Both the position numbers and the translations under genes were made by a program. From Paralcaligenes sp. KSB-10 (GTDB taxonomy: Bacteria; Pseudomonadota; Gammaproteobacteria; Burkholderiales; Burkholderiaceae_B): 64,000 nucleotides of DNA. Under the pieces are notes generated by a model. It was not told the origin of the DNA and ran no database searches. It saw nothing but the letters and a program-made list of their open reading frames with translations. Below, in pieces: positions 8,065 through 17,326 of this stretch (its first letter is position 1; every line of letters starts with the position of its first letter). Location of the stretch: contig NZ_CP089848.1 of the NCBI RefSeq assembly GCF_021266465.1, positions 2,976,001-3,040,000 on the forward strand. The letters run 5' to 3'.

Positions 8065-8946
8065 TCAGGCAGCGTCGACGTTCGCGGCTATGCCATCCAG
8101 CGCTGCGACGGCATCGTCCGGCAAGCTTAACTCCGCGGCGGCGAGATTCTCCCGCAGATGCGTCACAGACGAGGTGCCGGGAATCAGCAGAATGTTGGGT
8201 GCGCGCCGCAGCAGCCAGGCGAGCGCAACCTGCATCGGTGTGGCGTTGAGGCGCCGGGCGACATCAGACAGGATGGATGACTGCAGCGGAGTGAACCCGC
8301 CCAGCGGGAAGAACGGCACATAAGCGATGCCGTCGCGGGCAAGATCGTCGATCACCGCATCGTCGGCCCGATGCGCCAGGTTGTAATGGTTCTGTACGCA
8401 GACAATCTCACAGATCCGGCGTCCCTCCGCGATCTGCGCGGGAGTGACATTGCTTAACCCGATGCGGCGCACGAGGCCCTGTCGTTGAAGCTCGGCCAGG
8501 ACGCTGAGCGGCGCCTCGATCGACCCCTCGGCAGGCTCATGGATGCCGAACATGATCCGCAAGTTGACCACGTCCAGCGCATCGAGCCCAAGATTGCGCA
8601 GATTGTCGTGGACTGCCTGGGTCAGATCCCCAGGCGCGAAGGCGGGGAGCCACGATCCCTGCTCCCCTCGCACAGCGCCGACTTTGGTGACAATGACGAG
8701 ATCATCGGGGTAGGGGCTGAGCGCCTCGCGGATCAGCTGATTGGTGATATGCGGGCCATAGAAGTCACTGGTGTCGATGTGGTTCACGCCAAACTCGACC
8801 GCCTCGCGCAGCACGGTCAATGCCATATCGCGATCCTTGGGCGGCCCGAATACGCCGGGCCCCGCAAGCTGCATGGCACCATAGCCAAGCCGCTTCACAA
8901 TGCGATTGCCGAGCGTGAATGTGCCGGATTGATTGATTCTGGACAT
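8065..8946 (-). CDS. Aldo/keto reductase
   Basis: A 293-residue NADP-dependent oxidoreductase of the aldo/keto reductase TIM-barrel family. Visible are the N-terminal RLGYGAMQLAG, the catalytic Asp-Tyr segment DTSDFYGPH near residue 60, the Lys in DLVIVTKVG near 88, RIGLSNVTPAQI near 160 and the C-terminal cofactor block LIPGTSSVTHLREN near 255. It reduces an aldehyde or ketone, or works in reverse. It is divergent from a LysR gene, a common pairing of reductase and regulator. Its link to the neighbouring carboxylate modules is not obvious and the pair may have arrived as a unit. Confidence 0.92.
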   Translation of the reverse strand: MSRINQSGTFTLGNRIVKRLGYGAMQLAGPGVFGPPKDRDMALTVLREAVEFGVNHIDTSDFYGPHITNQLIREALSPYPDDLVIVTKVGAVRGEQGSWLPAFAPGDLTQAVHDNLRNLGLDALDVVNLRIMFGIHEPAEGSIEAPLSVLAELQRQGLVRRIGLSNVTPAQIAEGRRICEIVCVQNHYNLAHRADDAVIDDLARDGIAYVPFFPLGGFTPLQSSILSDVARRLNATPMQVALAWLLRRAPNILLIPGTSSVTHLRENLAAAELSLPDDAVAALDGIAANVDAA

Positions 8947-9047
8947 GATCCGTTTCCTTCAAAAATGTACCTGAAAGCCATCATAGCGACTCCGAGTAGT
9001 CTCGATAATCCGGTACAATCAGCACGGCTTGTGCTAAATGGCGAACA

Positions 9048-9959
9048 ATGAAAATCGATATGAACGACCTGAACGCCTTCATGGCGGTCGCGCACGCCGG
9101 AGGCTTTCGCGGTGGCGCGCGAGCCAACGGCACCAGCGCATCCAGGTTGAGCGAAGCAGTGCGCCGCCTGGAGGCTCAGGTCGGTGTCAGGCTGCTCAAC
9201 CGGACGACACGCAGCGTGGTTCCGACCGAAGCGGGCAAAGGCTTATTGGCGCGACTCGCCCCGGCATTGACCGAAGTGGAGGCCGCGCTCGACGCGGTAA
9301 ACGGCTTTCGCGACAAGGCGGCGGGCACGCTCAAGCTCAATGTTCCGGTCAGCGCGGCCAGGCTCGTGCTACCCGCCATTGTTCCGCCATTCCTCGCCGC
9401 CTATCCCGATATCCTGCTCGACGTAGTTGCCGAGGAGAGCTTTGTCGACGTATTGGCAGCCGGATGCGACGCGGGCATTCGCTACGACGAGCGACTGGAG
9501 CAGGACATGATCGCCGTGCCGATCGGCCCTCGCATCCAGCGCCTTGCCACAGCCGCCTCTCCGGCTTACCTCGATCGCCATGGCCGGCCAGAACACCCAC
9601 GCGACCTGATCGGCCATGCTTGTCTGCGTGGCCGCTTTCCCAGCGGAGCAATGCACCCATGGGAATTCGAATGCAAGGGCGAGGTGGTTCGAATCGATCC
9701 GGCGGGACCGCTGATCGTACGGATCGGCGGGGCCGTCGATCTCGCCGTCGACGCGGCGATCGCCGGTACCGGCATCGTCCACCTCTTCGAGGACTGGCTG
9801 CGCCCTTATCTTGACAACGGCACTCTTGAACCTGTCCTTGAACCGTGGTGGCAGCCCTTTCCCGGACCGTTTCTCTATTATCCCGGACGCAGGCTCGTTC
9901 CCGCGCCACTCAAAGCCTTTATCGACTTCATCAAGGCGCCGTCGCTGCATGCCGAATAA
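9048..9959 (+). CDS. LysR-family transcriptional regulator
   Basis: A 303-residue regulator with the LysR HTH at residues 1-60 (NAFMAVAHAGGFRGGARANGTSASRLSEAVRRLEAQVGVRLLNRTTRSV). The HTH resembles that of the subgroup often found beside oxidoreductase genes. The effector domain runs from about residue 90. It is divergent from the aldo/keto reductase with about 100 bases between them, so control of that gene is the simplest reading. Immediately downstream lies a Bug gene that has lost its 5' half. Confidence 0.92.
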   Translation: MKIDMNDLNAFMAVAHAGGFRGGARANGTSASRLSEAVRRLEAQVGVRLLNRTTRSVVPTEAGKGLLARLAPALTEVEAALDAVNGFRDKAAGTLKLNVPVSAARLVLPAIVPPFLAAYPDILLDVVAEESFVDVLAAGCDAGIRYDERLEQDMIAVPIGPRIQRLATAASPAYLDRHGRPEHPRDLIGHACLRGRFPSGAMHPWEFECKGEVVRIDPAGPLIVRIGGAVDLAVDAAIAGTGIVHLFEDWLRPYLDNGTLEPVLEPWWQPFPGPFLYYPGRRLVPAPLKAFIDFIKAPSLHAE

Positions 9960-10027
9960 GATGATCTCGCTGATGGCCCAGGAATAGGCCGCTACCCTAG
10001 CTCCCCGCCTGGCCCGCGCTGGACTTC

Positions 10028-10468
10028 ATGAAGCAGGCAGGCATTTCGATGACGCATATTCCCTATAAAGGGGAAGGACAAGCCGTGATAGATCTGCTGG
10101 GCAAGCACGTGGATGTGTATTTCGGCACCAGCGCCGTGGCTTCCGCGCATCACCTGAAGCAATTGGCCGTAGCGGCCGATTCACGGGCGACAGAGGCGCC
10201 GGGCACGCCGACGTTCACCGAGCTGGGATACAAAGTAGTCTGGTCCATCATGGGCGGGCTGATCGCCCCCAAGGGCTTGAACCCGGCGGCCAAGACGGCC
10301 ATAGAGAGCGCCTGCGCCGATGGCATGAAGACGCCCCACTACCTGGCCACGCTCAAGACCCTGCAGGCGGGGCCCGAATATCTGTCGGGTGACGACTTCA
10401 GAAAGCTGATGGTGGCCGAATATGCCAAGAGCGAGGTATTGCTGAAGAATACCAAGCTACACCCCTGA
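10028..10468 (+). pseudogene. Truncated Bug/TctC solute-binding protein, C-terminal half only
   Basis: The frame matches only the second half of a Bug receptor: MKQAGISMTHIPYKGEGQAVIDLLGKHVDVYF corresponds to the region around residue 160 of intact relatives, and the C terminus is complete. Homology can be read back to about 10019 (LDFMKQAG), after which it stops. There is no signal peptide, so it cannot be exported. The missing 5' half is replaced by the end of the LysR/aldo-keto reductase pair, suggesting an insertion or deletion at 9960-10020. Confidence 0.85.
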
Positions 10469-10536
10469 TGCGGGCGTCGTCGTACGCGCAGGATCTGACG
10501 CGCGACGGATCAGGCCAGGCGATGAGGCCCGACTGA

Positions 10537-11466
10537 TCACATCGCCCGCAGCATCAGATCCAGATTCTGCATTGCGGCACCTGAAGCGCCTTTGCCCAGG
10601 TTGTCGAATACCGCCGCCAGCAGCACTTGGCCATGTGCTTCGTTTGAAAATACCGCCAGACGAAGTTCATTGCTGTCATTGAGCGCCTCAGGATCCAGAT
10701 GCGTCGTCGCGGCAGCCCATTCGGGCGACATGACCTGCACGTGACTTGATTCTTCATAATGGCGCAGCAAGCTCTCGTGCAGGCGCTTGGCGTTTACGCC
10801 AGAGGGCAACAGGCGCAGTTGCAACGGAATGGTCAACACAATGCCTTGCCGAAAAGCTCCATACGCGGGAACGAAGAAAGGGCGTTGCGACAAGCCCGCA
10901 TGGTGCTGGATTTCCGGCACATGCTTGTGAGAAAGCCCTAGACCATAGACCTGGAATGCGGGCGCCGCGGCCGAACCGGGCGCTTCATACAGATCGATCC
11001 CCGCGCGTCCGGCCCCCGAATAGCCCGACACGGCATGTACGGAAATCGGATAGTCCGCTGGAATCAGCCCGGCCTTGACGAGCGGCCACAGGAGTGCGAT
11101 TGCGCCTGTAGGATAACAGCCAGGATTACTCACCCTCTTGGCGTGCGCAATGCGCTCCGCCTGACCCAAGTCCAGTTCCGGAAATCCATAGACCCAGCCC
11201 TCCTGCGTGCGATGGGCAGAGCTCGCATCAATGACACGCACCGATGGGTTTGTGATTGCGCCGACGGCCTCACGAGCCGGTTCGTCCGGCAGGCACAGGA
11301 TCGCAACATCGGCCGCATTAATGGCCTCGGCACGGCGCCGCGGATCTTTACGCTCGACATCAGGCAATGTAAAAAGACGCAGGTCGGTCCGTCCGCTTAA
11401 CCGGGTGTGGATTTGCAGACCGGTCGTGCCCTGGTCCCCGTCAATAAAAACAATGGGCTGATTCAT
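10537..11466 (-). CDS. argC: N-acetyl-gamma-glutamyl-phosphate reductase (type 2 ArgC)
   Basis: A 309-residue NADP-dependent reductase of arginine biosynthesis, converting N-acetylglutamyl phosphate to the semialdehyde. It has the nucleotide-binding N terminus [19 protein letters not shown], the segment DASSAHRT, and the catalytic Cys in [14 protein letters not shown] near residue 117. The short type 2 form of about 310 residues fits. I start at 11466 because conserved sequence begins there; an in-frame ATG at 11502 is possible. No other arg gene is in the window. A divergent LysR gene follows, so it could be a second, conditionally used copy. Confidence 0.88.
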   Translation of the reverse strand: MNQPIVFIDGDQGTTGLQIHTRLSGRTDLRLFTLPDVERKDPRRRAEAINAADVAILCLPDEPAREAVGAITNPSVRVIDASSAHRTQEGWVYGFPELDLGQAERIAHAKRVSNPGCYPTGAIALLWPLVKAGLIPADYPISVHAVSGYSGAGRAGIDLYEAPGSAAAPAFQVYGLGLSHKHVPEIQHHAGLSQRPFFVPAYGAFRQGIVLTIPLQLRLLPSGVNAKRLHESLLRHYEESSHVQVMSPEWAAATTHLDPEALNDSNELRLAVFSNEAHGQVLLAAVFDNLGKGASGAAMQNLDLMLRAM

Positions 11467-11578
11467 GGCAGTCTCGTAGAGTGAATGGGGTGAAGCATCC
11501 ATCTTCGGCCATGTCTATTGAAAAGAAAAGTTGAATATAATGACCATCTAATTCATAAATTCTGAACGTATTCCATCA

Positions 11579-12535
11579 ATGCGTGAAATCAATCTGGACC
11601 GCTTGCGTACTTTGTTAGTGATCGCGGAATTGGGCTCGTTCGCCAAGGCGGCACGCGCCTTGAACCTGGCCCCACCCACGGTAAGCCTGCACATCAAAGA
11701 CCTCGAAGCCCGCATCGGCGCCCCGCTGCTGTCGCGTAAGCGCGGACAGATCCATCCCACCACCATCGGCGAAACCTTGCTGGAACGTGCCCGCCGTCTT
11801 TTAGCGGATGCGGACCAGGCACTGGATGATGTGCTGCGCCAGGCCCAAGGCCTGGCCGGCCGGGTGCGCCTGGGCGCTTCGACCGGTGCAATTGCCCATT
11901 TGCTGCCGCAGGCACTGGATACGCTGAGCGTCCGCCATCCCGATATCGACGTGCAGGTCATGGTGCTCACCTCGCGGGAATCACTGGCGCGGCTCATGGC
12001 GGGCACCCTGGATGTGGGCCTGGTTGCGCTACCGCAAGCGCCCATGAGCGGGCTGGAACTGCGCCCGTGGCGGCGCGACCCGATTATGGCCTTTGTCCCA
12101 TCGGCCTGGGACAAGCCCGCCCATATTACGCCGGCGTGGCTGGGCCATCGTCCGCTGATTCTGAACGATGCCAGCACACAGTTGTCACGCGTAACCACTG
12201 AATGGTTCGCCTCTTCCGGGCTGCAGCCGCAAGCACGCATCCTGCTTAACTATAACGATGCCATCAAAAGCCTGGTCGCCGCGGGATACGGCGCAACCCT
12301 GCTGCCGCACGAGGCAGATGCGCCCGTTCCGGATGAGCGTATCGCAATGCGCCCCCTGCGCCCGGCCCTGTGGCGGCACCTGGGCATTGCCTATCGCGTC
12401 GGCCCTATGGAACCGGCCACACGGCATGTGTTGAATGTGCTGACTGAACTGGCGGTTGGACACATCCCCGCCATGAAGAAGGAATTTCACACCTATCCAA
12501 AAAATAGAGGCGCATCGCCCAGCAAGAACGAGTAA
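11579..12535 (+). CDS. LysR-family transcriptional regulator
   Basis: A 318-residue regulator with the HTH at residues 1-62 (IAELGSFAKAARALNLAPPTVSLHIKDLEARIGAPLLSRKRG) and a normal effector domain. It is divergent from argC. A small inverted repeat TTCA-N7-TGAA at 11552-11566, containing a T-N11-A core, lies just before the start and may be its binding box. It ends 14 bases from the convergent GntR gene. Confidence 0.92.
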   Translation: MREINLDRLRTLLVIAELGSFAKAARALNLAPPTVSLHIKDLEARIGAPLLSRKRGQIHPTTIGETLLERARRLLADADQALDDVLRQAQGLAGRVRLGASTGAIAHLLPQALDTLSVRHPDIDVQVMVLTSRESLARLMAGTLDVGLVALPQAPMSGLELRPWRRDPIMAFVPSAWDKPAHITPAWLGHRPLILNDASTQLSRVTTEWFASSGLQPQARILLNYNDAIKSLVAAGYGATLLPHEADAPVPDERIAMRPLRPALWRHLGIAYRVGPMEPATRHVLNVLTELAVGHIPAMKKEFHTYPKNRGASPSKNE

Positions 12536-12549
12536 CCTTAAGCTCGGCC

Positions 12550-13563
12550 CTACTCCACTTTCGTCAAATAAGGCGGCAATTTGATTTGAGATAACTTGGC
12601 CGTGACATCAAAACGTAAAAGCCAACGGTCTACAGCTACGCTAAGGTGCTGGTGCAATGCCTCCGCAGCCTGTTCAGGTTTCCCCGCAAGTAGTAAGTTA
12701 ATGATAGCCAAGTGCTCTTCGATCGCCTCGCGGATCAGGCCTAGTGGTATGCCTAGGAGTCGATTAGACAGGTAGCGTGTCGGCCCGAACAGGAAATGTG
12801 TCCGGCCAAGTGCCGTCAGAACTTCCTTGTTTAGACAAAACCCAAGAGCACGGATGTGAAGGTCGTTTTCTATCTGATCGAATAGATCGCTATCAAGCGG
12901 CGAACTGTTGAATGCCAATTGAATATTTTCCCGGAATTCCTCTAACAGCACGAGAGGAATATGCGAAGCGGCACCGACAAGCGCTTTAGGCTCAAGAATC
13001 GAACGTAACTCATAGAGATGGCGGATTCGTTCGGGTGTAACTCTCTGAGCGACCCAATGACCGACGGCATCCTTGGAGATCATGCCTACCCCGTGCATAT
13101 GAGCCAGCAAGTCACGAGTTACCGTACGACTGACATCATAGTGCTGGGCGAGCCTGACATCGTTGATTCGAACCGATTCAAACAGCATTGCTACAAACAG
13201 TTCCTGCTCGACCTGCTTATATATCACTTCCCATTGGCGAGGCACCGTCAACTTGACCACTTCCAGTTCGGCCAAACGATTAACCACCGTGCTTTCCACC
13301 CTCCCCACTACACGATAGCCTCGTTTCCCATGGGCTTCCAGGAGCTTGTCTTCGCACAACAACGACAGCGCACGGCGAGCTGGTGATCGACTAATACCGA
13401 ATGCGTTCGCAACCTGGGCTTCCATGAGGCGATCCCCTCCATGTATCTGCCCGTTTCTTATCATCTCTTTCAAACGTCGATAAGCCTGCTCTTGCAGTGG
13501 AAGGGGTATTGAACCAGCAGTTGGTGAATTGGCAATGGATTTGTTTTTCCCGATCTGTGGCAT
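12550..13563 (-). CDS. GntR-family regulator with tandem winged-helix domains
   Basis: A 337-residue protein, about 100 longer than a standard FCD-type GntR regulator. Residues 20-90 form a GntR winged helix (LQEQAYRRLKEMIRNGQIHGGDRLMEAQVANAFGISRSPARRAL...). Residues about 110-180 look like a second winged helix (VEQELFVAMLFESVRINDVRLAQHYDVSRTVTRDLLAHMHGVGMI). The helical FCD-like ligand domain follows (RHLYELRSILEPKALVGAA...). It lies divergent from the operon starting at 13900 and probably regulates it. Direct repeats in the intergenic region could be its targets. Confidence 0.85.
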   Translation of the reverse strand: MPQIGKNKSIANSPTAGSIPLPLQEQAYRRLKEMIRNGQIHGGDRLMEAQVANAFGISRSPARRALSLLCEDKLLEAHGKRGYRVVGRVESTVVNRLAELEVVKLTVPRQWEVIYKQVEQELFVAMLFESVRINDVRLAQHYDVSRTVTRDLLAHMHGVGMISKDAVGHWVAQRVTPERIRHLYELRSILEPKALVGAASHIPLVLLEEFRENIQLAFNSSPLDSDLFDQIENDLHIRALGFCLNKEVLTALGRTHFLFGPTRYLSNRLLGIPLGLIREAIEEHLAIINLLLAGKPEQAAEALHQHLSVAVDRWLLRFDVTAKLSQIKLPPYLTKVE

Positions 13564-13899
13564 TCCTGCTCCTGATGCGACAAGCGGCGCTGTTTTCCAG
13601 CGCCCGGAATGAATGAGAAAACCATTTCACTCCTTTCAATATTTCTTTTGCATAAGCGGTAATACTAAATGCCTTAAATCACCAAAGCGACGTAATTTTA
13701 AGGAGAAATAACAGAAATTCCCTCTACGTTTCTATTCATTGGGAGCATCAAGCTATCCTCTCAAGGAGATGATCTTCTCATATTTGTACATGGGATGCAA
13801 AATACTCTTGACATAAAATGAACATTGGATGCACTATACATTAATGATCAATACAGCGTCTCTTGCAAGTCCTGCACACCGCGCTAAAGGAATGACAGT
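13564..13899. other. Regulatory intergenic region between tandem GntR gene and hydroxyacid operon
   Basis: About 336 AT-rich bases with no gene. It holds the imperfect direct repeats described at 13788-13839 and a TTGACA hexamer at 13808-13813. A TATACA at 13835 is 21 bases downstream, too far for a standard sigma-70 promoter, so I do not claim one. AAAGGA precedes the GTG start at 13900. Confidence 0.5.
13788..13839 (+). promoter_or_regulatory. Two 18-base imperfect direct repeats, candidate operator
   Basis: ACATGGGATGCAAAATAC at 13788-13805 and ACATTGGATGCACTATAC at 13822-13839 agree at 15 of 18 positions and start 34 bases apart. They flank the TTGACA at 13808. Position in a divergent region next to a tandem winged-helix regulator makes them plausible binding sites. 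The repeats are seen; binding is inferred. Confidence 0.4.
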
Positions 13900-15075
13900 G
13901 TGAATCGTTTGCATCATGGAAACATTACCTGCATAGAGGATCTGAGGAAACTCGCAAAAAAGCGCGTACCCAAAATGTTTTATGACTATGTGGACAGTGG
14001 AGCCTGGACCGAAACAACTTACCGCGCCAACTCCGACGACCTTGCCAATATCCGATTCAAACAACGTATCGGAAGGAACGTGGAGACACGGACACAACGC
14101 TCCAGCCTTTTGGGCGAAGAGGTAACGATGCCCGTTGGCCTGGCGCCCACGGGTTTGGCGGGAATGCAGTATCCAGACGGCGAAATACTCGCTGCTCGCG
14201 CCGCCGAGCGCTTTGGAATCCCTTTCACGCTATCGACGATGAGCGTCTGTTCGATAGAAGATGTTGCCGAACATACTTCGCGGCCCTTCTGGTTTCAACT
14301 CTATCTGATGAAAGACCGGTCATTCATGGAGCAACTGATCTCTCGAGCGCGCCAGGCCAAGTGTTCCGCCCTAATGCTAACGCTCGATCTTCCTGTACAG
14401 GGCCAACGGCACAAGGATATTAAAAATGGATTATCGGCGCCTCCAAAACCGACGATCCAAAATATTGCCAGCATCGCTATCCGGCCTCGCTGGTGTCTGA
14501 ATATGCTGCGCACTAAACGCCATTCATTCAGAAATATCGTTGGCCATGTGGCGGGTGTATCAGATACAACTTCCATGGCACGCTGGGTGGATGAACAGTT
14601 TGACCAGAGAATGTCATGGGATGACATCAAATGGATTCGACAAATCTGGGACGGAAAACTTGTCCTGAAAGGAATCATGGATCCGGATGATGCACAGATG
14701 GCTGTGGAATATGGCGCCGACGCATTGGTGGTGTCCAATCATGGTGGACGACAACTTGACGGAGCAATATCTAGCATAGCTGCCCTGCCCCGTGTTGTTC
14801 GCGCCGTGGGCAAACAGGCCGAAATATTGTTCGATAGCGGAATTCAATCTGGGCAAGACGTATTGAAAGCACTCGCTCTCGGAGCAAAAGGTACGCTCAT
14901 CGGGCGTCCTTTCCTATACGGCCTAGGCGCCATGGGTGAGGCGGGAGTGGCACGCTGCCTGGAAATAATTCATAAAGAAATGGATCTAACCATGGCGCTC
15001 TGCGGCTTGAACGATATTCAAAATATTGATAGAGATATTTTAGAAAGCCAAGGACGCTCGATGTTTGCATCCTAA
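13900..15075 (+). CDS. FMN-dependent alpha-hydroxyacid dehydrogenase/oxidase
   Basis: A 391-residue member of the LldD/glycolate oxidase family, which oxidises L-2-hydroxyacids to 2-oxoacids using FMN. Visible are PKMFYDYVDSGAWTE near residue 30, MPVGLAPTGLAGMQYPDGE near 80, and the catalytic His/Arg block SNHGGRQLDG near residue 279. The start is GTG, with AAAGGA at good spacing. It is the first gene of an operon with an acetoacetate-decarboxylase-like protein, a Liv-type binding protein, an SDR and a FAH-family enzyme. The natural hydroxyacid is unknown. Two paralogues occur at 31368 and 59963. Confidence 0.92.
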   Translation: MNRLHHGNITCIEDLRKLAKKRVPKMFYDYVDSGAWTETTYRANSDDLANIRFKQRIGRNVETRTQRSSLLGEEVTMPVGLAPTGLAGMQYPDGEILAARAAERFGIPFTLSTMSVCSIEDVAEHTSRPFWFQLYLMKDRSFMEQLISRARQAKCSALMLTLDLPVQGQRHKDIKNGLSAPPKPTIQNIASIAIRPRWCLNMLRTKRHSFRNIVGHVAGVSDTTSMARWVDEQFDQRMSWDDIKWIRQIWDGKLVLKGIMDPDDAQMAVEYGADALVVSNHGGRQLDGAISSIAALPRVVRAVGKQAEILFDSGIQSGQDVLKALALGAKGTLIGRPFLYGLGAMGEAGVARCLEIIHKEMDLTMALCGLNDIQNIDRDILESQGRSMFAS

Positions 15076-15167
15076 TTCCGTTTTCAGATGACGTAGACAT
15101 AAATCATGTAGGAAACAATGCAAAGCTGATGGCAAGCCCAACGGCAATTAAAACCTAAGGAGTCAAT

Positions 15168-15932
15168 ATGTTTGGTAAATATAAAATGCACGCTAATAGT
15201 GGGGTCAATCCACCTTATGCACCAGCATACCCATTGGAATGGGAGTGTGCATTGCGCACAGTAGAAGTGATCACTCGCGTTGAAAGGAAAAAGCTTGAGG
15301 CATTGCTCTCAGACACCCCATTCGAACTTGTCAACGATAGGGTGGCATTCCGATTCATGCTGTCTCCGGGCCACACTTTGGCATTGCATTCTGGCCAGAT
15401 GTTCGATTTGATGGTCACAGTGGCGGTTCGTTATGAGGATCTCTTCACCCAAACACACATTTTCATGTATTGCAGCGACCCCATGGGTATCGCTGCCGGG
15501 CGCGAGATATTTGGATATACCAAAAAAGATACGAACTATCTATTTCATGAAACTGAAAATGGATCAATTGACGGTTGGGTCAAGCGCCGAGGAGTTCAAT
15601 TGGCTGATTTCGATTTCACCCCAGATCCTCAATCCCCCGTTGTTCGACTAGTCGACGAGGATGTGCAGCCATCCGGCGAAATTCATGTCCGCCGTGTTCC
15701 ACATCCAGAACGACCTGAAACGGCCTACGCGGACATTGTTTATCGTCGCACTCCGCTCAAGTATTCAAAGCCACTGCCGGGAAAAATCTCCATGAATCTT
15801 CATGATTCAGAGTTTGACCCGATCGCGCGACTTGAGCCGGAAATACTCGGTGCTCATTTCATGGTCTCCGATGTATATGGGGGCGGATTCGAAGTCGAAG
15901 ATCGGCGCCTCCTAAAACGCCTAATCCCTTAG
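15168..15932 (+). CDS. Acetoacetate decarboxylase-family protein
   Basis: A 254-residue member of the ADC family. Known acetoacetate decarboxylases use a Schiff-base lysine within a Lys-Lys pair; here the matching segment is GREIFGYTKKDTNY near residues 110-123, and an FRFMLSPGH block precedes it. AAGGAG lies just before the ATG. The enzyme could decarboxylate a beta-keto acid or act in a related aldol-type or hydratase reaction, as some family members do. Context between a hydroxyacid oxidase and an SDR/FAH pair suggests a step in breakdown of a keto or hydroxy acid. Confidence 0.85.
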   Translation: MFGKYKMHANSGVNPPYAPAYPLEWECALRTVEVITRVERKKLEALLSDTPFELVNDRVAFRFMLSPGHTLALHSGQMFDLMVTVAVRYEDLFTQTHIFMYCSDPMGIAAGREIFGYTKKDTNYLFHETENGSIDGWVKRRGVQLADFDFTPDPQSPVVRLVDEDVQPSGEIHVRRVPHPERPETAYADIVYRRTPLKYSKPLPGKISMNLHDSEFDPIARLEPEILGAHFMVSDVYGGGFEVEDRRLLKRLIP

Positions 15933-16087
15933 AAAAGATTGGCCTTACACAGCGCAGTATACCCATTCGTCGTGCTCAAGGTTCTGTCTGGATCAGCGTC
16001 ACCCGGTGTGCTATGGATGAACAATGACCGATAGCTCTTTGAACACGAAAATCGACAACCGATTAATGCAAAGTGAGGAGTGACAAG

Positions 16088-17326
16088 ATGGATAATACAA
16101 ACTTTCGCCGAAGCAGACGCAACGTACTACTAGCCGGCACAAATTTACTTATCCTTGGCGCAACGAACGTCCGGGCCGAAGAAGTTAAGCCACTGAAAAT
16201 CGGTGTACTCACCGATATGTCAAGCCTTTATAGAGACGTCACTGGCCAAGGTTCCGTCACTGCAGCCAAAATGGCTGTCGAAGATTATATTGCGCAAGGT
16301 GGGAAGAAATCTCGGCCTATCGAGATCATTAGCGCAGACCATCAAAATAAGGCCGACGTGGGGTCTGCAGTAGCACGGCAATGGATCGATCGCGACGGAG
16401 TCGACGTTATCGCCGACGTACCGACCTCGTCAGTGGCACTCGCAGTAAATAATGTTGTTCGCGAGAAAAACAAGGTCATGTTGGTCTCTGGAGCCTCATC
16501 GTCCGACCTTACAGGCAAAGATTGCTCACCCAATACCGTCCAATGGACCTACAGCACCTATGCGCTTGCCGTAGGTGCTGCAATGGCGACTAACCCTGGA
16601 GACACATGGTTCACCTTGACGGTTGACTATGCGTTTGGCCACGCGATGCAGCGAGATCTTAATAACGCTATAACCAAGAGTGGCGGAAAAATAATCGGAA
16701 ACGTTCTCACACCGCTTGGTACGCCCGACTTCTCTTCATTTCTTCTCCAGGCCCAAGCATCTAAGGCTCAAGTAATCGGGTTGATCAATGCAGGAGGCGA
16801 CACAGTCAATTCAATTAAGCAGGCGGCAGAATTCGGGATAACCAAACGCGGCCAACGCGTAGTGGCAACCGTACTGTATATCGACGATGTGCACTCCTTG
16901 GGGCTATCCGTAGCGCAAGGGCTTCAATTCACCGAAGCCTTTTACTGGGATTTGACCCCTAAAACACGCGCCTGGAGCGAGCGGTTTGCAAAGCGCATGG
17001 GTGGCCAACATCCAAGCGCCCTTCAAGCGGGAGTGTATGCCTCGATCTTGCATTATCTGAAGGCCGAGGCCGATTTGGGAGCGTCCTCAGACGGTAAAGC
17101 AGTCGTTGACAAGATGAAGGCATTACCAACGAACGACCCTCTTTTTGGCAAAGGATCAGTTCGAATAGATGGTCGTACGATTCACGACATGTACCTATTC
17201 GAAGTCAAAAAGCCAAGCGAGTCAAAATATCCCTGGGACTATTATCACGTCGTCAAGACCCTCCCAGCCTCCGACGTCTGGCGGCCGCTTAGCGCTGGCG
17301 GGTGCTATTTCGTGAAAAACACATGA
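16088..17326 (+). CDS. Liv-type (family 4) periplasmic solute-binding protein, possibly Tat-exported
   Basis: A 412-residue binding protein of the branched-chain/amide ABC importer class. The mature part begins EEVKPLKIGVLTDMSSLYRDVTGQGSVTAAKMAVEDY. The signal sequence has an SRRNVLLAG stretch, which resembles a twin-arginine leader. GAGGAG lies eight bases before ATG 16088. Its stop overlaps the next gene in an ATGA arrangement. No intact permease or ATPase genes follow; instead a livG/livM scar lies at 19086-19316, so it may rely on the neighbouring complete Liv system or be an orphan. Confidence 0.88.
   Translation: MDNTNFRRSRRNVLLAGTNLLILGATNVRAEEVKPLKIGVLTDMSSLYRDVTGQGSVTAAKMAVEDYIAQGGKKSRPIEIISADHQNKADVGSAVARQWIDRDGVDVIADVPTSSVALAVNNVVREKNKVMLVSGASSSDLTGKDCSPNTVQWTYSTYALAVGAAMATNPGDTWFTLTVDYAFGHAMQRDLNNAITKSGGKIIGNVLTPLGTPDFSSFLLQAQASKAQVIGLINAGGDTVNSIKQAAEFGITKRGQRVVATVLYIDDVHSLGLSVAQGLQFTEAFYWDLTPKTRAWSERFAKRMGGQHPSALQAGVYASILHYLKAEADLGASSDGKAVVDKMKALPTNDPLFGKGSVRIDGRTIHDMYLFEVKKPSESKYPWDYYHVVKTLPASDVWRPLSAGGCYFVKNT

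Noticed and set aside
8065-9959. Mobile element carrying the aldo/keto reductase-LysR pair
   Set aside because: No terminal inverted repeats, target duplication or transposase are visible; only the truncated Bug gene hints at an insertion.
13808-13840. Sigma-70 promoter with TTGACA and TATACA
   Set aside because: The spacer is 21 bases, well outside 16-18.
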